Shown here one piece after another: positions 33,400 through 45,248 of a stretch of DNA of 64,000 bases. The stretch comes from Nageia nagi (taxonomy: Eukaryota; Pinophyta). Location: contig JBITNC010000001.1 of the NCBI GenBank assembly GCA_050084985.1, positions 209,312,001 to 209,376,000 of the forward strand, written 5' to 3'. Each line of letters starts with the position of its first letter. The first letter of the stretch is position 1. A program made the translations under genes and the position numbers. Below the pieces are notes generated by a model. That model worked only from the letters and a program-made list of their open reading frames with translations, was not told where the DNA came from and did not search any database.

Positions 33400-34870
33400 T
33401 GCACCAAAAATGTGTGGTCGAAGGTCATGAAAGAAGAGCTACACTCAATTGAAAAGAATGATACTTGGGAACTTTATGAGTTGCATAAAGGAAAGAGATG
33501 TGTAGGCTCCAAGTGGGTCTATAAAACTAAATATACTAATGATGGAACAATTAAGAGACACAAATATGTATTGGTTTCCAAGGGGTTCATATAAAAATAT
33601 GGCATGGATTATAGAGAGACTTTTGAATCATTCATAAGATAAAAAATAGTAAGAATGCTTCTCTCATTAGCATCCCAAAAGCATTGGAATGTACATCACA
33701 TGGATGTAAAGAGTGCATTCTTGAATGGCTACTTAGATGAGAAGATTTATGTGCAACAAACTCAAGGTTTTTAAATTAAAGTTAAAGGGAAGCATGTGTA
33801 CAAGCTCAAGAAGGATGTGTATGGCCTCAAGAAAGCTCCAAGGGCTTAGCACACTTGGGTTGATGGATACTTCCAAATATTTAGGCTCATTTGGATAAAA
33901 ACTAATCCAACTCTCTACATCAAGATAGAAGGTAATTATAACGTTTTCTAATTTCTATTTATATTTATGATTTGATTTATATGGGAAATGATTCCATCAT
34001 GAATGATAAGTTTAGGATTGATTTAGTGCATCAGTTTGATATGAAGGATCTATACCTTATAGGGTACTTTCTTAGTATGGAGGTACACTAATGTTAAGAT
34101 TAATTTTTTTTCCAAATCAAGTATTATAGATACATGCTCACAAAATATAATATGGATAATTGTACTTTTATTTAAATATTTTAGCTCATGTAGAGTTACT
34201 TTGAAAATAAGATGAAGCTTCAAAATGAAATGTAATAAAATTTAGGAGCATTGTAAGTAGTATAATGTTTCTTTGTAATACTAGACCTAATATCCAATTT
34301 TTTTATCTCAATGGTATCTAGATAAATGAATAATCCTTTTATTTTTCATATGAATGATGCAAAGTAAATTCTAAGATATGTGAAAGGTACCATCAATTTT
34401 AGTCTCCATTATTCTGATGTGGAGAAGATATAACTTGTATGCTTTAGTAATAGTGATTGGGGTAGCAATCTTGATTACAAGAAGTATACTTCTAGATAAT
34501 GTTTCTCACTTGGTTCAAGAATGATTAAATGGATCTCCAAGAAGCAATCTATAGTAGAACTTTTCTCTTATGAAGAATAGTATATTACTCTCATAACAAC
34601 TAGTGCTCAAACATTATGGTTGAGGAAGTTGCTTGAAGAGGATTAGTGAGAAATACAATGGACCAACCATTATTTACTATGATAATTAGAGTGTAATTTA
34701 GTTGGTACATAATCCTATCCACCATACTAGGTTAAAGAACATTCAATTAAAGTACCATTTCATTTGTGACATGGGGGAGAAGAGAAAAATTGAGCTTAAA
34801 TATTGCAATATGAAGATCAATATAGTTGATTAATTTATGAAAGGTGTTACCAAGAGTTAAGCTTAGAGAC
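33400..34870 (+). pseudogene. pol: Copia reverse transcriptase and RNase H
   Basis: Starts with WSKVMKEELHSIEKNDTWEL and CVGSKWVYKTKY; then KGFI.KYGMDYRETF, HHMDVKSAFLNGYLDEKIYV, VYKLKKDVYGLKKAPRA (next residue, normally Trp, is TAG). The YVDD box reads YIYD (33,960-33,971), so the first catalytic Asp is lost. After 34,080 several frameshifts occur; RNase H and the end block YHFICDMGEKRKIELKYCN (34,750-34,810) are still readable before the polypurine tract. Loss of the Asp and the stops make it inactive. Confidence 0.88.
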
Positions 34871-34893
34871 TCCATGGTGGGCCCTCTTCACAT

Positions 34894-34905
34894 AAAAGGG
34901 GAGAA
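34894..34905 (+). other. Polypurine tract of copia
   Basis: AAAAGGGGAGAA directly before the TG of the 3' LTR. Confidence 0.85.
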
Positions 34906-35433
34906 TGTTGGAGACTTGGTACTTGTACTAAGGAAACTTTTTAAGTTTCCTAAGTTCACTACTTAGCTAATGTATTGTATACTAGCTACTCAACTAACCT
35001 CCATCCAATTGGCCCCCAAATCTACAAATCGATCCTCACCTAACGAGTTAGACTTGGTCAATTAGTATGTAACTAATTGGTTAATATTAGACTAAAAGTG
35101 CCTCACAACTCAATATATTTGAGGTATTTTTTGTTATTTTTATGCATTTTCTTTTCTTCTTCCATCTTGCTTTGGAGTAATTGACATGTGTAGAATTTGT
35201 TAGCTATAGTTACTAGTGTTAGAGAAGTTTGTAACTTAGTCTAGTTTTGATTACATAAGTTATTATATTATTCCCCATTTAATTATGCAACTCTCACCAT
35301 TTAAGAGTGTATGAAGATTCATTATTTAAATTCATGAATGTAATTTCATTTTTATTTTATATATTCCAATTCCTATTTAGTTCTAATATTGTTATTACAA
35401 TTTAACTCTAATTTTGTTTATTTGAATTTGTCA
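34906..35433 (+). repeat. Copia 3' LTR (528 bp)
   Basis: Begins TGTTGGAGACTTGG and ends TTTGTCA; aligns throughout with 20,779-21,311. Confidence 0.9.
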
Positions 35434-35438
35434 CTCCC
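35434..35438. repeat. Target-site duplication CTCCC (right)
   Basis: Identical to 20,774-20,778. Confidence 0.85.
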
Positions 35439-35594
35439 TACAGGGGAGATGATGATCATAGTGGAGGATACATATCACCAATATTATTTTACTATTTATT
35501 ATTAGCATATAAAACATATTATTAACTAAGATGATGCTCAATCTACCATTTCTTACCTTAATGGAGATAACAAAGTAGCAAATATTATATTTGA

Positions 35595-37112
35595 GACCAA
35601 ATTAGGTGGTATCAAATATTACTAGCTATGGAGATAGGATCAAGATGGGTGCATCAAATTCTCTTATTTTATAGGATTGATTTAGTATTATGTATTCTAG
35701 TTATATGGAGTGGTTGCTTCTCATGGTTATTGGTCTAAATTATGGTGGATATTATTTACAATAGTTCTATTTTTACTTGGGCACCCACTTTGCTAGCTTA
35801 GTATTATAGGGAGCTATTTTTCTATACTTAGGATCAATAGACCTCATTGATAGTAACCATTATATTCCAACCATAAGTGTATGATCATATAGCTATTGCA
35901 TTTCCTTATAGGCTTACTAACCCAAGGTTTGATAATATAGCTCTTTATATTGTAGGTATTTAGATATGGAGAAATGATTACTTCATCAGACCTATAAATG
36001 TTATAAGATAAGATGTTAGTTATTCTCATGGAGTGTTGACCTAATTAGTATTTGATCAAGTTAGGTTTCATCATTATTAATAGTATCCTATTTGGGAGAG
36101 AATAAATGATGATTTATTTAGTATTAAATAAGCATAAGTACTTAATGGTCATCAAATAGATTTTTTAGAGTATTTCTAGTTTGATCATAGGTAGATGTTT
36201 GGCTTAGTACATGATCTCCCTCTAAATCTAATGAGATTTCATAGAGAGGGTACTATTCTAATTGATGGGTTAGAGCCTTTTGTTTATGTTGAGCTTGATC
36301 CTACTAGTGATGAGGATTTTTTAAAGGATATTGATGATGATGATGTTGGAATTACTAAGATTTATGTTACTTGGTGGGCCTTTAAGATAGATGAGGAAAA
36401 TGATACTGATGATGGTTGGTGTGTACAAAAGAGAGTTGATGATATTATTGAGGAGCTAATGGGGTAGTAGGGCCATGATATGGTGATTCCCAAACCAAGA
36501 TATATTTCTAATATGGAGATGCCTATAGAGGAGGAGATACCTTAGGGTGAGGTTCCTCATGTTGAGGAGAAGAGATAGGCTTCCAAAGTGAGGAGCATTG
36601 ATTTTTTACTTACTAAGATAGATAAGCTCAAGTTTTTAATTAATCAATCATAGTCATTTCTTAGTTAATATAAAGAGGATAGCCATAATTTTAAAGATAA
36701 GATTCAACAACTTCACCAATCAATGGAAGACCACCTCCATTATAAAGTAGAGAGGGATATATATCATTTTGAGAGGGATGTAGCTAGGGATACTATTTAA
36801 TTACAATAGTAAATAGGTTTTTAGGGTATGGTTAGGGGACCAAAGTAGCAATTGATAGTTTTTGTAAGATATATATGTAGATAGAGAGATTATTATTATG
36901 ATATTATAGACACATAACTCTCAAGTGTTCTAGCATATCATGCATGCTTGGATTATCCATTACCTCCACTATGTTATATTCCATTAGACATACATACTCT
37001 ACCTCAAATAATAGGTAGTGATACATAGGGTGGATCTAATGCATAGAGAGTGAGATGCAAGATTTATATGACTCCTAGTAGGATCATTACATTTATCCTT
37101 TCATATCAATGA
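35595..37112 (+). pseudogene. Unknown 506-codon frame, nonsense codons all TAA/TAG
   Basis: A single frame runs from after TGA 35,592 to TGA 37,110 with no frameshift and no internal TGA, but with about 29 TAA/TAG codons. Residues seen: FTWAPTLLA, YDHIAIAFPYRLTNPRFDNI, RFHREGTILIDGLEPF, an acidic patch DPTSDEDFLKDIDDDDV, YVTWWAFKIDEENDTDDGW, then heptad-rich DKIQQLH and a His/Arg-rich helix, ending TPSRIITFILSYQ. The longest clean piece is 36,195-36,467. I do not recognise it. It lies right of the copia insertion and could be the antisense ORF of a minus-strand gypsy element whose leader is at 40.6 kb, since its acid-then-coil layout resembles 16.6-17.9 kb. Start codon unclear. Confidence 0.55.
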
Positions 37113-40100
37113 TCAATTTTTATAGATCTTTGAACTGTTGATCAAGAGAGGAGTTTGGGTAACTCATTAACATATAGAAGGCTTGATGTTGGTGAGCATA
37201 GTGGTCATATTGGTAAGACTAATGGTCATTATGATGACCCTAATGTTGGTTTTATTTAGATATTATGTTATTCTTATGAATTATACTTGATGATTATATA
37301 TTTATAGACTTTTATTTGTTGATGATGATGCATTTATTTTTTGTTATGATATGATGATATATGGATCATATGTGATTGATATGATTCATGATTATATTTT
37401 GATGGTTATTTAATTGGTTTTATTATATATAATTAACTTACTCTTATGTTTTATATCATGATGATTACTTGATGAGTTTTATTTTTACCTACTTCAGGTT
37501 ATCTCATAGTATATTATTTAATAGATGGGATTAGAATTTTCATGTATGTGAATGACTAAAGCTATTTTTTTAATATTTTATGATGATTTTTTTATATTAA
37601 TGATATGATATTTTGATGATACCATTATATTTTACTGAAATATCTTACTTTGGATTTAGAGTAATAGTATTTGTTTGTTATTTTTGATGAATGGGCTATT
37701 TTTGTATTTTGAATATGCAAAGTTTTAAATATTTTGTTTAGAAATATCATATTTAATATTAATGATGATTTTGAATGATAAAATATTTTAATAATTGAAT
37801 TTGAATATTTTAATCCTAAAACTAATTTTAAATATTGTTTAAAATAATATAATTTTATCATCATAGAATTATATTAATTTTGGTAAAATATTTAATTTGA
37901 AAAAAAAAATAATTAAAAGAGTATAGAATTAGATATCATCATTTTCCATTCTTGGCTATTTTGTACACATGGTTTTGACATAGGTGGAATAACAAAACAT
38001 GTATGGAATGAAATGGTGAGTTATAAATGGGTATACAGATAATATAATCTCAAATATCAAATGATAGTATCTAATTAACTAACCAATATTTTTAATAGGT
38101 ATATATGTTATGAATAAAATGGGATTATAATATAATAAATAAATGTAATTATAAAGATATTTAAATTAACTTTTTCAAATAATATTTGTTAGGTTTTATC
38201 TTCCAAATATGATATGAAATCAAGTTGTAATAAATACATGATTAATATGAACTTGTGTGTGAATTATGAAGTTCATTCCCATATCTAAATAATTTCCAAT
38301 GTAATGTCTCATGAGCATAAGATATATAAGCTAATTCATCCTTGTGAAATGGATATAAGTTCATAAAAAAGAATGAACATGTTACCACTCGTAAGGTATG
38401 CCCCAGTACCAAACATGAATCCATAGCCCTAGTGAGCATTAACCCCTTGATCTTGATACAAACTTCCTATGTTACCAATCAAGAATCCATAGCATTGATA
38501 GAGAATACTATAATCACCCAAAAATCATATAAAAATAAATGTTTTCATTTTGTATTCTTTTCTCATTTAGTTTTCTTCTTTCTCTTTTTTTTTTTTGAAT
38601 AATTCTTGAGTTTGATATGAAGCAAATTACAGTATGAATATTCAATATTTTCACTCAAAATTATACTCAAGTAACATCATGTTTTTTATTATTTTGATAT
38701 TATAAATATGAAAATATGTATGAGTTTATAATATTTCAAAGTGTATCAAAGTTATGTTTGTTTATCATCCTAGGTTTCAAAAGCTTCACAAAACATAATC
38801 TAACAAAGCTTAATATGAATATTAAGTTTGTAAACCATTGCTTTATTTATGTGTGTCTAAATACACACACAAACACACACACATAAATCAATAATATATT
38901 AATGGATGTAAAATTTATACATATATCTTGGTAAGTTGCTCAATCACTATTTTGACACTCAATTAACATGTGGAAATGGAATGCAAATGGAATGTAATAA
39001 ATATATTGCAATGGTATGGACACCTATATCAAGTAAAACTTTGTAATAGCCATTTTAGAATCATATTACATAATTTTATGAATTATGATATTTTTTTTAC
39101 TTCTATTTTGAGTTATTGAAAGAGTAGTCATTCAACTTAAAAAAATTGAGGCAACACACCCAATAGCCAAGATGCTTCAAAAATATAATTTTTTAAGTAT
39201 ATATATACATAATATTTTATGATATATTTAATGAAATATTTTGATTTTTAGGATTATTTTATCTTTTTAGTTTTTAGGATTTTTTATCTTTTTGACTTTT
39301 AGGATTTTTAAATTAGTCTTTATATGATTCTTTATGATTAAATTCATATCTTATGAAGGATTTTAATAACTGACTATGGGAAATGGGATAAAAATGGTAT
39401 CATGTATGGAGAGAATTATCAATAGACCAATAAGTTACATGATGGGTAATAGAAAAGGAAAACATGGAATCCCAATACAAAATATTTTGGGATAATATGT
39501 GAGTTATGGTGAGCATATTGAATTACTCATGAGGATATAATTATGGAGGTTCAAGAAATGTAATGAGTCAACATAGGAATGTAGTAACATATGCATTCAT
39601 AAAAATCCTCCATATAAAGTCTATTCTAGAAAGTAAATAGATGAAATTTTGAAGAAAATCTTCATTAGATATGTTACAAATGAAAAAAGTTTCCCAAAAT
39701 GGTTCATTATTGATTATGATACATAGAAAGAACTATTAAAGGTACTATATGCTTAATTATACTTATCAAGAATGCTTGAAAATGCTACCAGAGAAAGGAT
39801 TTTATGTTGAATGCAATTATGAAAACCATGAAAGTAATTTGTATCTATATCAATTGATGAAATTTGGCTATCTATATGAGTGCAAGGAAATGTACATGGT
39901 GAATGCATGATATGAAGTGAAGATAATTCCCAAGTGGAAATGCATACTTGCAATATTATATGTAAAATTTAAAAACTAAAAAAGCTATGTAAGATAATAT
40001 ATATGGCTCTATTTGCATGAATATAGTAATAATACATGTAAGTATTTCAAGCAATATATATACAAAACATATGTACAATATTTACATAATATTTTTTACA

Positions 40101-40460
40101 AATATTTTGATATTTTTATTTTTATTTATTTTTAACATGAAGCAAAATGATTTACAATTTTTGAATGACATTATCATATGGATTTATTATAAATAATCCA
40201 ACATCCATGACTCAAATAGTAATAATAAGAAGGTATCAATCAAAGGTGAGTGGGATGATAAAGTGAATGGAAAATGAAATAAGTGGTGGAGGTATAGGTG
40301 TAGGTTATGGTTTAAACTTTTTAATAATTATATTTGGTTCCTTAGATTAAGTTGAGGCTTCATTATGTACTTTAGGGAGCATTAACAAGGATGGTATATA
40401 TGTAGATAGGAAATAATATGCTATACAAGAAACACAACACTATTTCTCTATAATTCAAAT
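37113..40460. other. No gene recognised
   Basis: AT-rich with a T-run near 38,585 and a (CA)n at 38,863-38,883. Open frames (37,625-37,864; 38,242-38,439; 39,753-39,953, all minus) have no domain and biased composition. By position, it would hold the remnant pol/gag of the minus-strand element whose leader lies at 40.6 kb, but I cannot read any motif. Confidence 0.35.
38863..38883. repeat. (CA)n microsatellite
   Basis: Interrupted CA run of about ten units. Confidence 0.85.
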
Positions 40461-40559
40461 ACTAAAGTATACATTTGAAATGTAGTAATTATCAAAATAA
40501 TACATTGTGTACATTATTAGATCTATTAATGCTCATTATAATTAGTTCCTTCACATAAT

Positions 40560-40655
40560 TGCAATGCATGTAAATATCAAAATAATGATATCAATATCCT
40601 TAGAGCTAGCACATCACTGATGTCACAAAATATTCAAAACTAGATGAAAAAATAA
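40560..40655 (-). other. Gypsy leader relic
   Basis: The plus-strand words agctagcacatcactgatgtc and acaaaatattcaaaactaga align with 29,912-29,965, the leader just inside the 5' LTR of the 21.9-30.3 kb element. It implies a minus-strand element ending here. Confidence 0.5.
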
Positions 40656-41389
40656 GAGTAACTTTTAAGGGTGACCCTTGGAAATAATTTTATAAACTCA
40701 TGGCAATTTAATACTATGGTAATTTAGCACTATGGTTAAATTTAAAAAAAAATAACTTAGTTTTCTTGGTTATAAATTAAAATGTAACTAAGAAAAATAT
40801 AAGCTTGAGGCAATTTTTAAAAATTTATTTTGGTTATTTCTCATATAGGTAGTGTAACTTATAGTGTATTGATACTAAGCCATAAAATATTGATAAGACC
40901 TACTATTAGAAAAGTCTTCATAAGCCATGTCATTTGAAAAGTCATGTAATTTGACATCTATAATTAATTTAAAGTTAATTTTCAAAGAGGAAAGAGATTA
41001 TATTTTTCATTTTTAGTTGAATCCATATCGGTTTACAATTCACACAATTCATATTACATAGAATGTTTCTCTATATCGAATCGTATTCCAAGAATATGAT
41101 ATGCATAAATAACTATTTATTATTTATATACATTAATGATTCTTTGAAATAAATTATTATATTTATAAACTCAAGGTGATATCTACCAAAACCTATTTAG
41201 TAATGTTGACTATATTCTTATAAATATAAAAATATAATATAATTTTAAGGTGAAAATACCAATGTTTTGTATTTTATTTCTTAAAATTAAGGCTACTAAT
41301 GGAAATTTGGATCAAGCAAATATAGCAAAATGAGGAAGTCAAAAAGTGTAAATTTTAGCCAATTTACTACAAATATCTATTAAAATTTT

Positions 41390-41775
41390 CAATGGAAAAA
41401 TGGAAATATAAGAAATATGATGAAGGAATAATAACAGATATATGGATAGGTGGTGCTACAAAATATCATTATTATTTGAGTGTATGATATGCATAAGTTA
41501 TACTATATGATTTATGATGATATACTCATATATGAATCTTTTCCTTTGATATCCTTTTATAACCATGTTTGAATCTTCTTTTTATTTTGGTATCATCACA
41601 TACTATATAGTTTATTATGTCTTGATAGGCATTTGATACCACTTACATTATTTGGTGGTCCTTTTGTATTAATTATATTTTCCTAGGTATATTTCAACCC
41701 ATTCTTATAATAAATATCCTTTTATACAATAAAAATGAATTATTTAATAAATTAGGATTGATTTTTAGGTGTTTA
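41390..41775 (-). repeat. Gypsy LTR (3' LTR of the second minus-strand element)
   Basis: Minus strand starts close to TATAAACACCTAAAAATCAA, the same position as TGTARATGCCTMAAAATGA in the other LTRs. Right of it the plus-strand text ctttggaggtgtaatgaaat aligns with ctttggatgtgtgattgaag beside the polypurine tract at 22,310. The ataggtggtg word is shared with the LTR at 2.2 kb. The left edge is approximate. Confidence 0.6.
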
Positions 41776-42096
41776 TATTTTATCACACTTTGGAGGTGTA
41801 ATGAAATAGATGAAGTTACATATCAAAAGAAGAAGAGTATAAGAAACTATTTTGAGAACTTTGAATTCTTTATTTATAAATAGGATCTTATAATACAAGT
41901 TTCTTTTGGTTTGGTTTCCCCAAGAGAGCTCCTTTATTGGTATAGCCAAGATAAAATATTATTTTAATTTTTCCCTTGCTATGTTCAAGCAGTTCTTCAT
42001 CTTTATTACTTTGGAGTATGACATATTTGCATCCATATATTGATATAAAGGAGGTTATTTGATGCCAATTACATGTTGGTAGTATCATATATGGTG

Positions 42097-42100
<4 letters not shown>

Positions 42101-42148
<48 letters not shown>

Positions 42149-42153
42149 CTCTC
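42101..42153. repeat. (CT)n microsatellite
   Basis: About 26 CT units with one TT interruption, followed by cactagc. It sits exactly where the 192-bp UTR repeat of the other element has actctcactagcc, so it grew from that word. Confidence 0.92.
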
Positions 42154-42419
42154 ACTAGCTGTTTCATTGGCCATCAATGATTAGGCATTTTATGTCCCTG
42201 ATCCAAAGATATTATGTTTTGTATTTTTTTATTTTTATACTATTATATAATTTTATGGAACCAAAAAATGTGTAAGTAGTAAATATGATGATGAAATACC
42301 TTAAGAAGGGAAAAAAAATTAAAATTAAAAATAACATATATTGTATATGTAGCTCAGTTATATGCATCATGAAATTTTGAGGCATGAAGCTCTATGCTTC
42401 ATGCATATAAGTATTTATG

Positions 42420-42960
42420 ATGAATGGAATTGAAGGTTTTTTATTCTTTTTTTCCATCCATTGTAGATAAACTATATGCACCTGATCTTATAGTTTCTAT
42501 TGCAAAAAAAGGTCCAAGTTAATTTGATTCAAAATTTCCTTCTACTTCATCATTTATAACAGTCTTATTGATGTTTTCTTTTAGTATCAAGTCTCCTACT
42601 TAGAACATTTTTAGCTTGGTTTTTTTATTGAATGCTCTCATTAAATTTGCATGATATGATTTTTGATATTTAATAACATGAATTATTTTCTCATCAAGAG
42701 CTTCTTACTATTGTATCCTTGCTTTTCTAGTATCTTCATCTAGTATGTCCCCATGTAAAATATTCTCAAAGATAGAATCTCAAGCTCTAATGGCACAATA
42801 GCCTCATTACCATAAACTAATGATAATGGAGTTTCCCCTATTATATTCTTTACACTTTTTTGGTATGCTCATACTACATAAAGAAAATTATTCATACCAA
42901 TCTCTCTTGTATGTACCCCATATTTTTGATAGTATATTATTGATTTTCTTATTAGATGCT
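42420..42960 (-). pseudogene. int: Integrase C-terminal relic of the second gypsy
   Basis: Aligns with 23,540-24,080 of the first gypsy element on the nucleotide level (gttttcttttagtatcaagt; ccatattttga-a-ta). The catalytic core is deleted: at about 42,960 the alignment jumps to sequence equivalent to 25,490, so the Asp-bearing core and the second RNase H-like domain are gone. No function. Confidence 0.65.
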
Positions 42961-44690
42961 TCTATTTATCTATTTATTAACTTTTATTTTACTACATTTA
43001 TATCAAATTATTATAAAAACATTAACCATTTGGATAATATTGCTAACAAATTCTATTTATCTATGATATATTTGAATGGATTGATTAGAATAATGACATA
43101 TGTAGTAGAATACAACAAATAATACCTCAATTTTATATTGCAAAAACTATACCTAGTGTAGAGTGTTTCCATGGGAGTGTTACTTGTTTCATAATCTATG
43201 AGAGTTTTGCTAAGATAATAGATTTCTCTCTCTCTCTTTTCTTCATCCTATTGGCATAACATTGCTCCCAAGGTAACCATTGTAGCTAAAATGTAGAGAT
43301 ATACTTCTTTGCTATATCTTTCATCCCATATGAATTTTATATTTTTTTCAACAAATGAGTAAAAGGAAAACATTTATCTCCAAGTTGTGAAATAAATCTT
43401 CTTATCAAATTTACCTTACCATATATACTTCTCAATTGTTTTAGATTTTTTGGATATGGTATACTTATAATTGCATTTACCTTTTTGGGATCCACCTCAA
43501 TACCTCTTTTATAAATTAATCCTAGTGATTTTCTTTAAGTGACATCAAAAGCACATTTTTGTGATTTTAATCTTAGATTATACTTTTTAATAATACCAAA
43601 TACCTATCAAAGGAGTTCCAAATTATCTTATCCTTATTTAAACTTTACCAAAATATCATCAACATAAACTTCTACATATTTTTGAATTTGCCTATGAAAC
43701 ATAGTCACCATTGCATATTGATAAGATGCACCTACATTCTTCAATCCAAATGGCATAACTTTAGAATAAAAATTTTACCAAGGTGTAGTAAAAGTTATTT
43801 TAAGTTAGTCATTAGGATTAATTAAAATCTAATTGTAATACAAAAAACCATCCATAAAAGATAAGGTATCATGAGAAATAGTACTAGCCATAATCATATC
43901 ATATTTGGCAATGAAAAGTTATCTTTTGGACATGCATTATTCATATATCTAAAATAAATAAAGATTATTATTTCTCCTATTAGTTTGGTGAGAGGAACAA
44001 TTTTAGCCATCCATTATAAATAATATATAGGTCTAATAAAACTAACATTCAAGTATTTTTCAATTTCTTTCTTGACTAAAAATGCTTTTGAAGGATGCAT
44101 TTTTCTTGGTTTTTTCTTAATAAGTTTTGCATCTTTATTTAATGGTAGACTATGCATTACAATGGATGTTTTTGAATTAGGCATATTAGAATAAGAAGTG
44201 AAATTCTTATGACATTTAATAAACTTATTTTTGTATGTCTCTTATTATGGAATTGGGAGGGTAACTCTTATTTTTATTATCCTTTCTTGATAACTTGTTC
44301 CAATGTTGATATTAATCAATTATTAAATAAAGAATATTTATTTCACTTTATTTTGTAGTAATGAGGGTGTTCCTTTAATATTGTAATCTCTTTATCACTA
44401 ACATCCTTTTCATCAATTTGTTGAACTTGAAATACTTAATTAAAATTTATTTCTTATCCAAAATATTCATATTGACTAAGGATATAATTTGGTTACCTTT
44501 TTTTTATTTGATTTGGAAAATTTTAAATGTTCCCCCATGTATTCTAATATGTCATAATTAGTACAAAACCAATCAAAATAAAGTGGTATAGTATCATCTA
44601 GCTATAAATCTTAATCAATATCATCACAAATCTTAATCATGTTGCATTATAGAATAAAATTAATAGGTATTGTAGTTTTTTTTTGTTAGA
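42960..44690 (-). pseudogene. pol: RNase H / RT relic of the second gypsy
   Basis: On the minus strand the catalytic box is intact as YVDDILVK (YVDD at 43,666-43,655), followed leftwards by the connection block near 43,520-43,400 (equivalent to 26,100-25,960) and RNase H at 43,340-43,130. Rightwards it aligns with 26,300-27,230 of the first element up to about 44,690. Frameshifts and stops are frequent; the longest open frame is short. Confidence 0.7.
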
Positions 44691-44693
44691 ATA

Positions 44694-45248
44694 TTTGTAA
44701 TGTTCACTTGGGTATATGTAGTTCTTACTATTTAAAATAAGAATATATGCATCTTGTAGACATCCAAGTTTAAAAAGGAACATGAGCTACTTATGTAATA
44801 AAATAGATCACTATTTAATTATATTAGTTGGGTGTTGACCAATAGTCAATGTGAGCTCTCCCATCTATAAATATAGCCATTTAGCTATAGTATTACAATG
44901 AGAATTAAATTCAATTGAAGTACATGTGATTTTTCATATAGCACTAAGATAGAGGTTTGAGAGCTTATCTTATAGTGAGCATATTATTGTTACATAGAGC
45001 AAAGAGATGTTAAGTAATTCTTAAGCAACAAAGTATTACCATTGAATAGAGTTATCAACTACTATAATATTCATTGCTAGAGAGTAATATATCATCTTGT
45101 TATAATGGATGTACTCTCATAACTAACAAGAACCACTTCATATATCTATTTACATATTTGTGTGATTGTTGTTGAGGATATTTAGAGTAGTAAAGTATCT
45201 TAGTCTTCATTTGCAAAATGTTTTTCTTAGTATTTAATATTTACTACA
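44694..45248 (+). repeat. LTR-like sequence at the insertion edge
   Basis: Starts TGTTAGAATATT and could end TTTACTACA, both usual LTR termini. It contains CCAAT (44,839) and TATAAATA (44,876), 33 bp apart, like an LTR promoter. No partner LTR was found, so it may be a solo LTR or the start of a longer LTR reaching 50,075. Confidence 0.4.

Larger units (their letters stand above)
20779..35433 (+). mobile_element. Ty1/copia LTR retrotransposon, nested and decayed
   Basis: A complete outline is present: 5' LTR, initiator-Met-like primer site, gag, protease, integrase, RT, RNase H, polypurine tract, 3' LTR and a perfect CTCCC duplication. The copia gene order (integrase before RT) is clear. It has been split twice, by the gypsy element in gag (21,946-30,344) and by the 24-bp-repeat insert after protease (about 30,843-31,941). 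Without these its length would be about 5.2 kb, normal for copia. LTRs differ at many positions, and every coding domain has stops, so the copy is old and inactive. Confidence 0.9.

Noticed and set aside
38242-38439. Minus-strand 65-codon frame as a conserved peptide
   Set aside because: No motif or homologous copy within the window; likely chance.
42101-42153. CT tract as a core promoter element (GAGA-type)
   Set aside because: It lies in a decayed retrotransposon 3' UTR and aligns with a repeat-unit word; no transcription start context.
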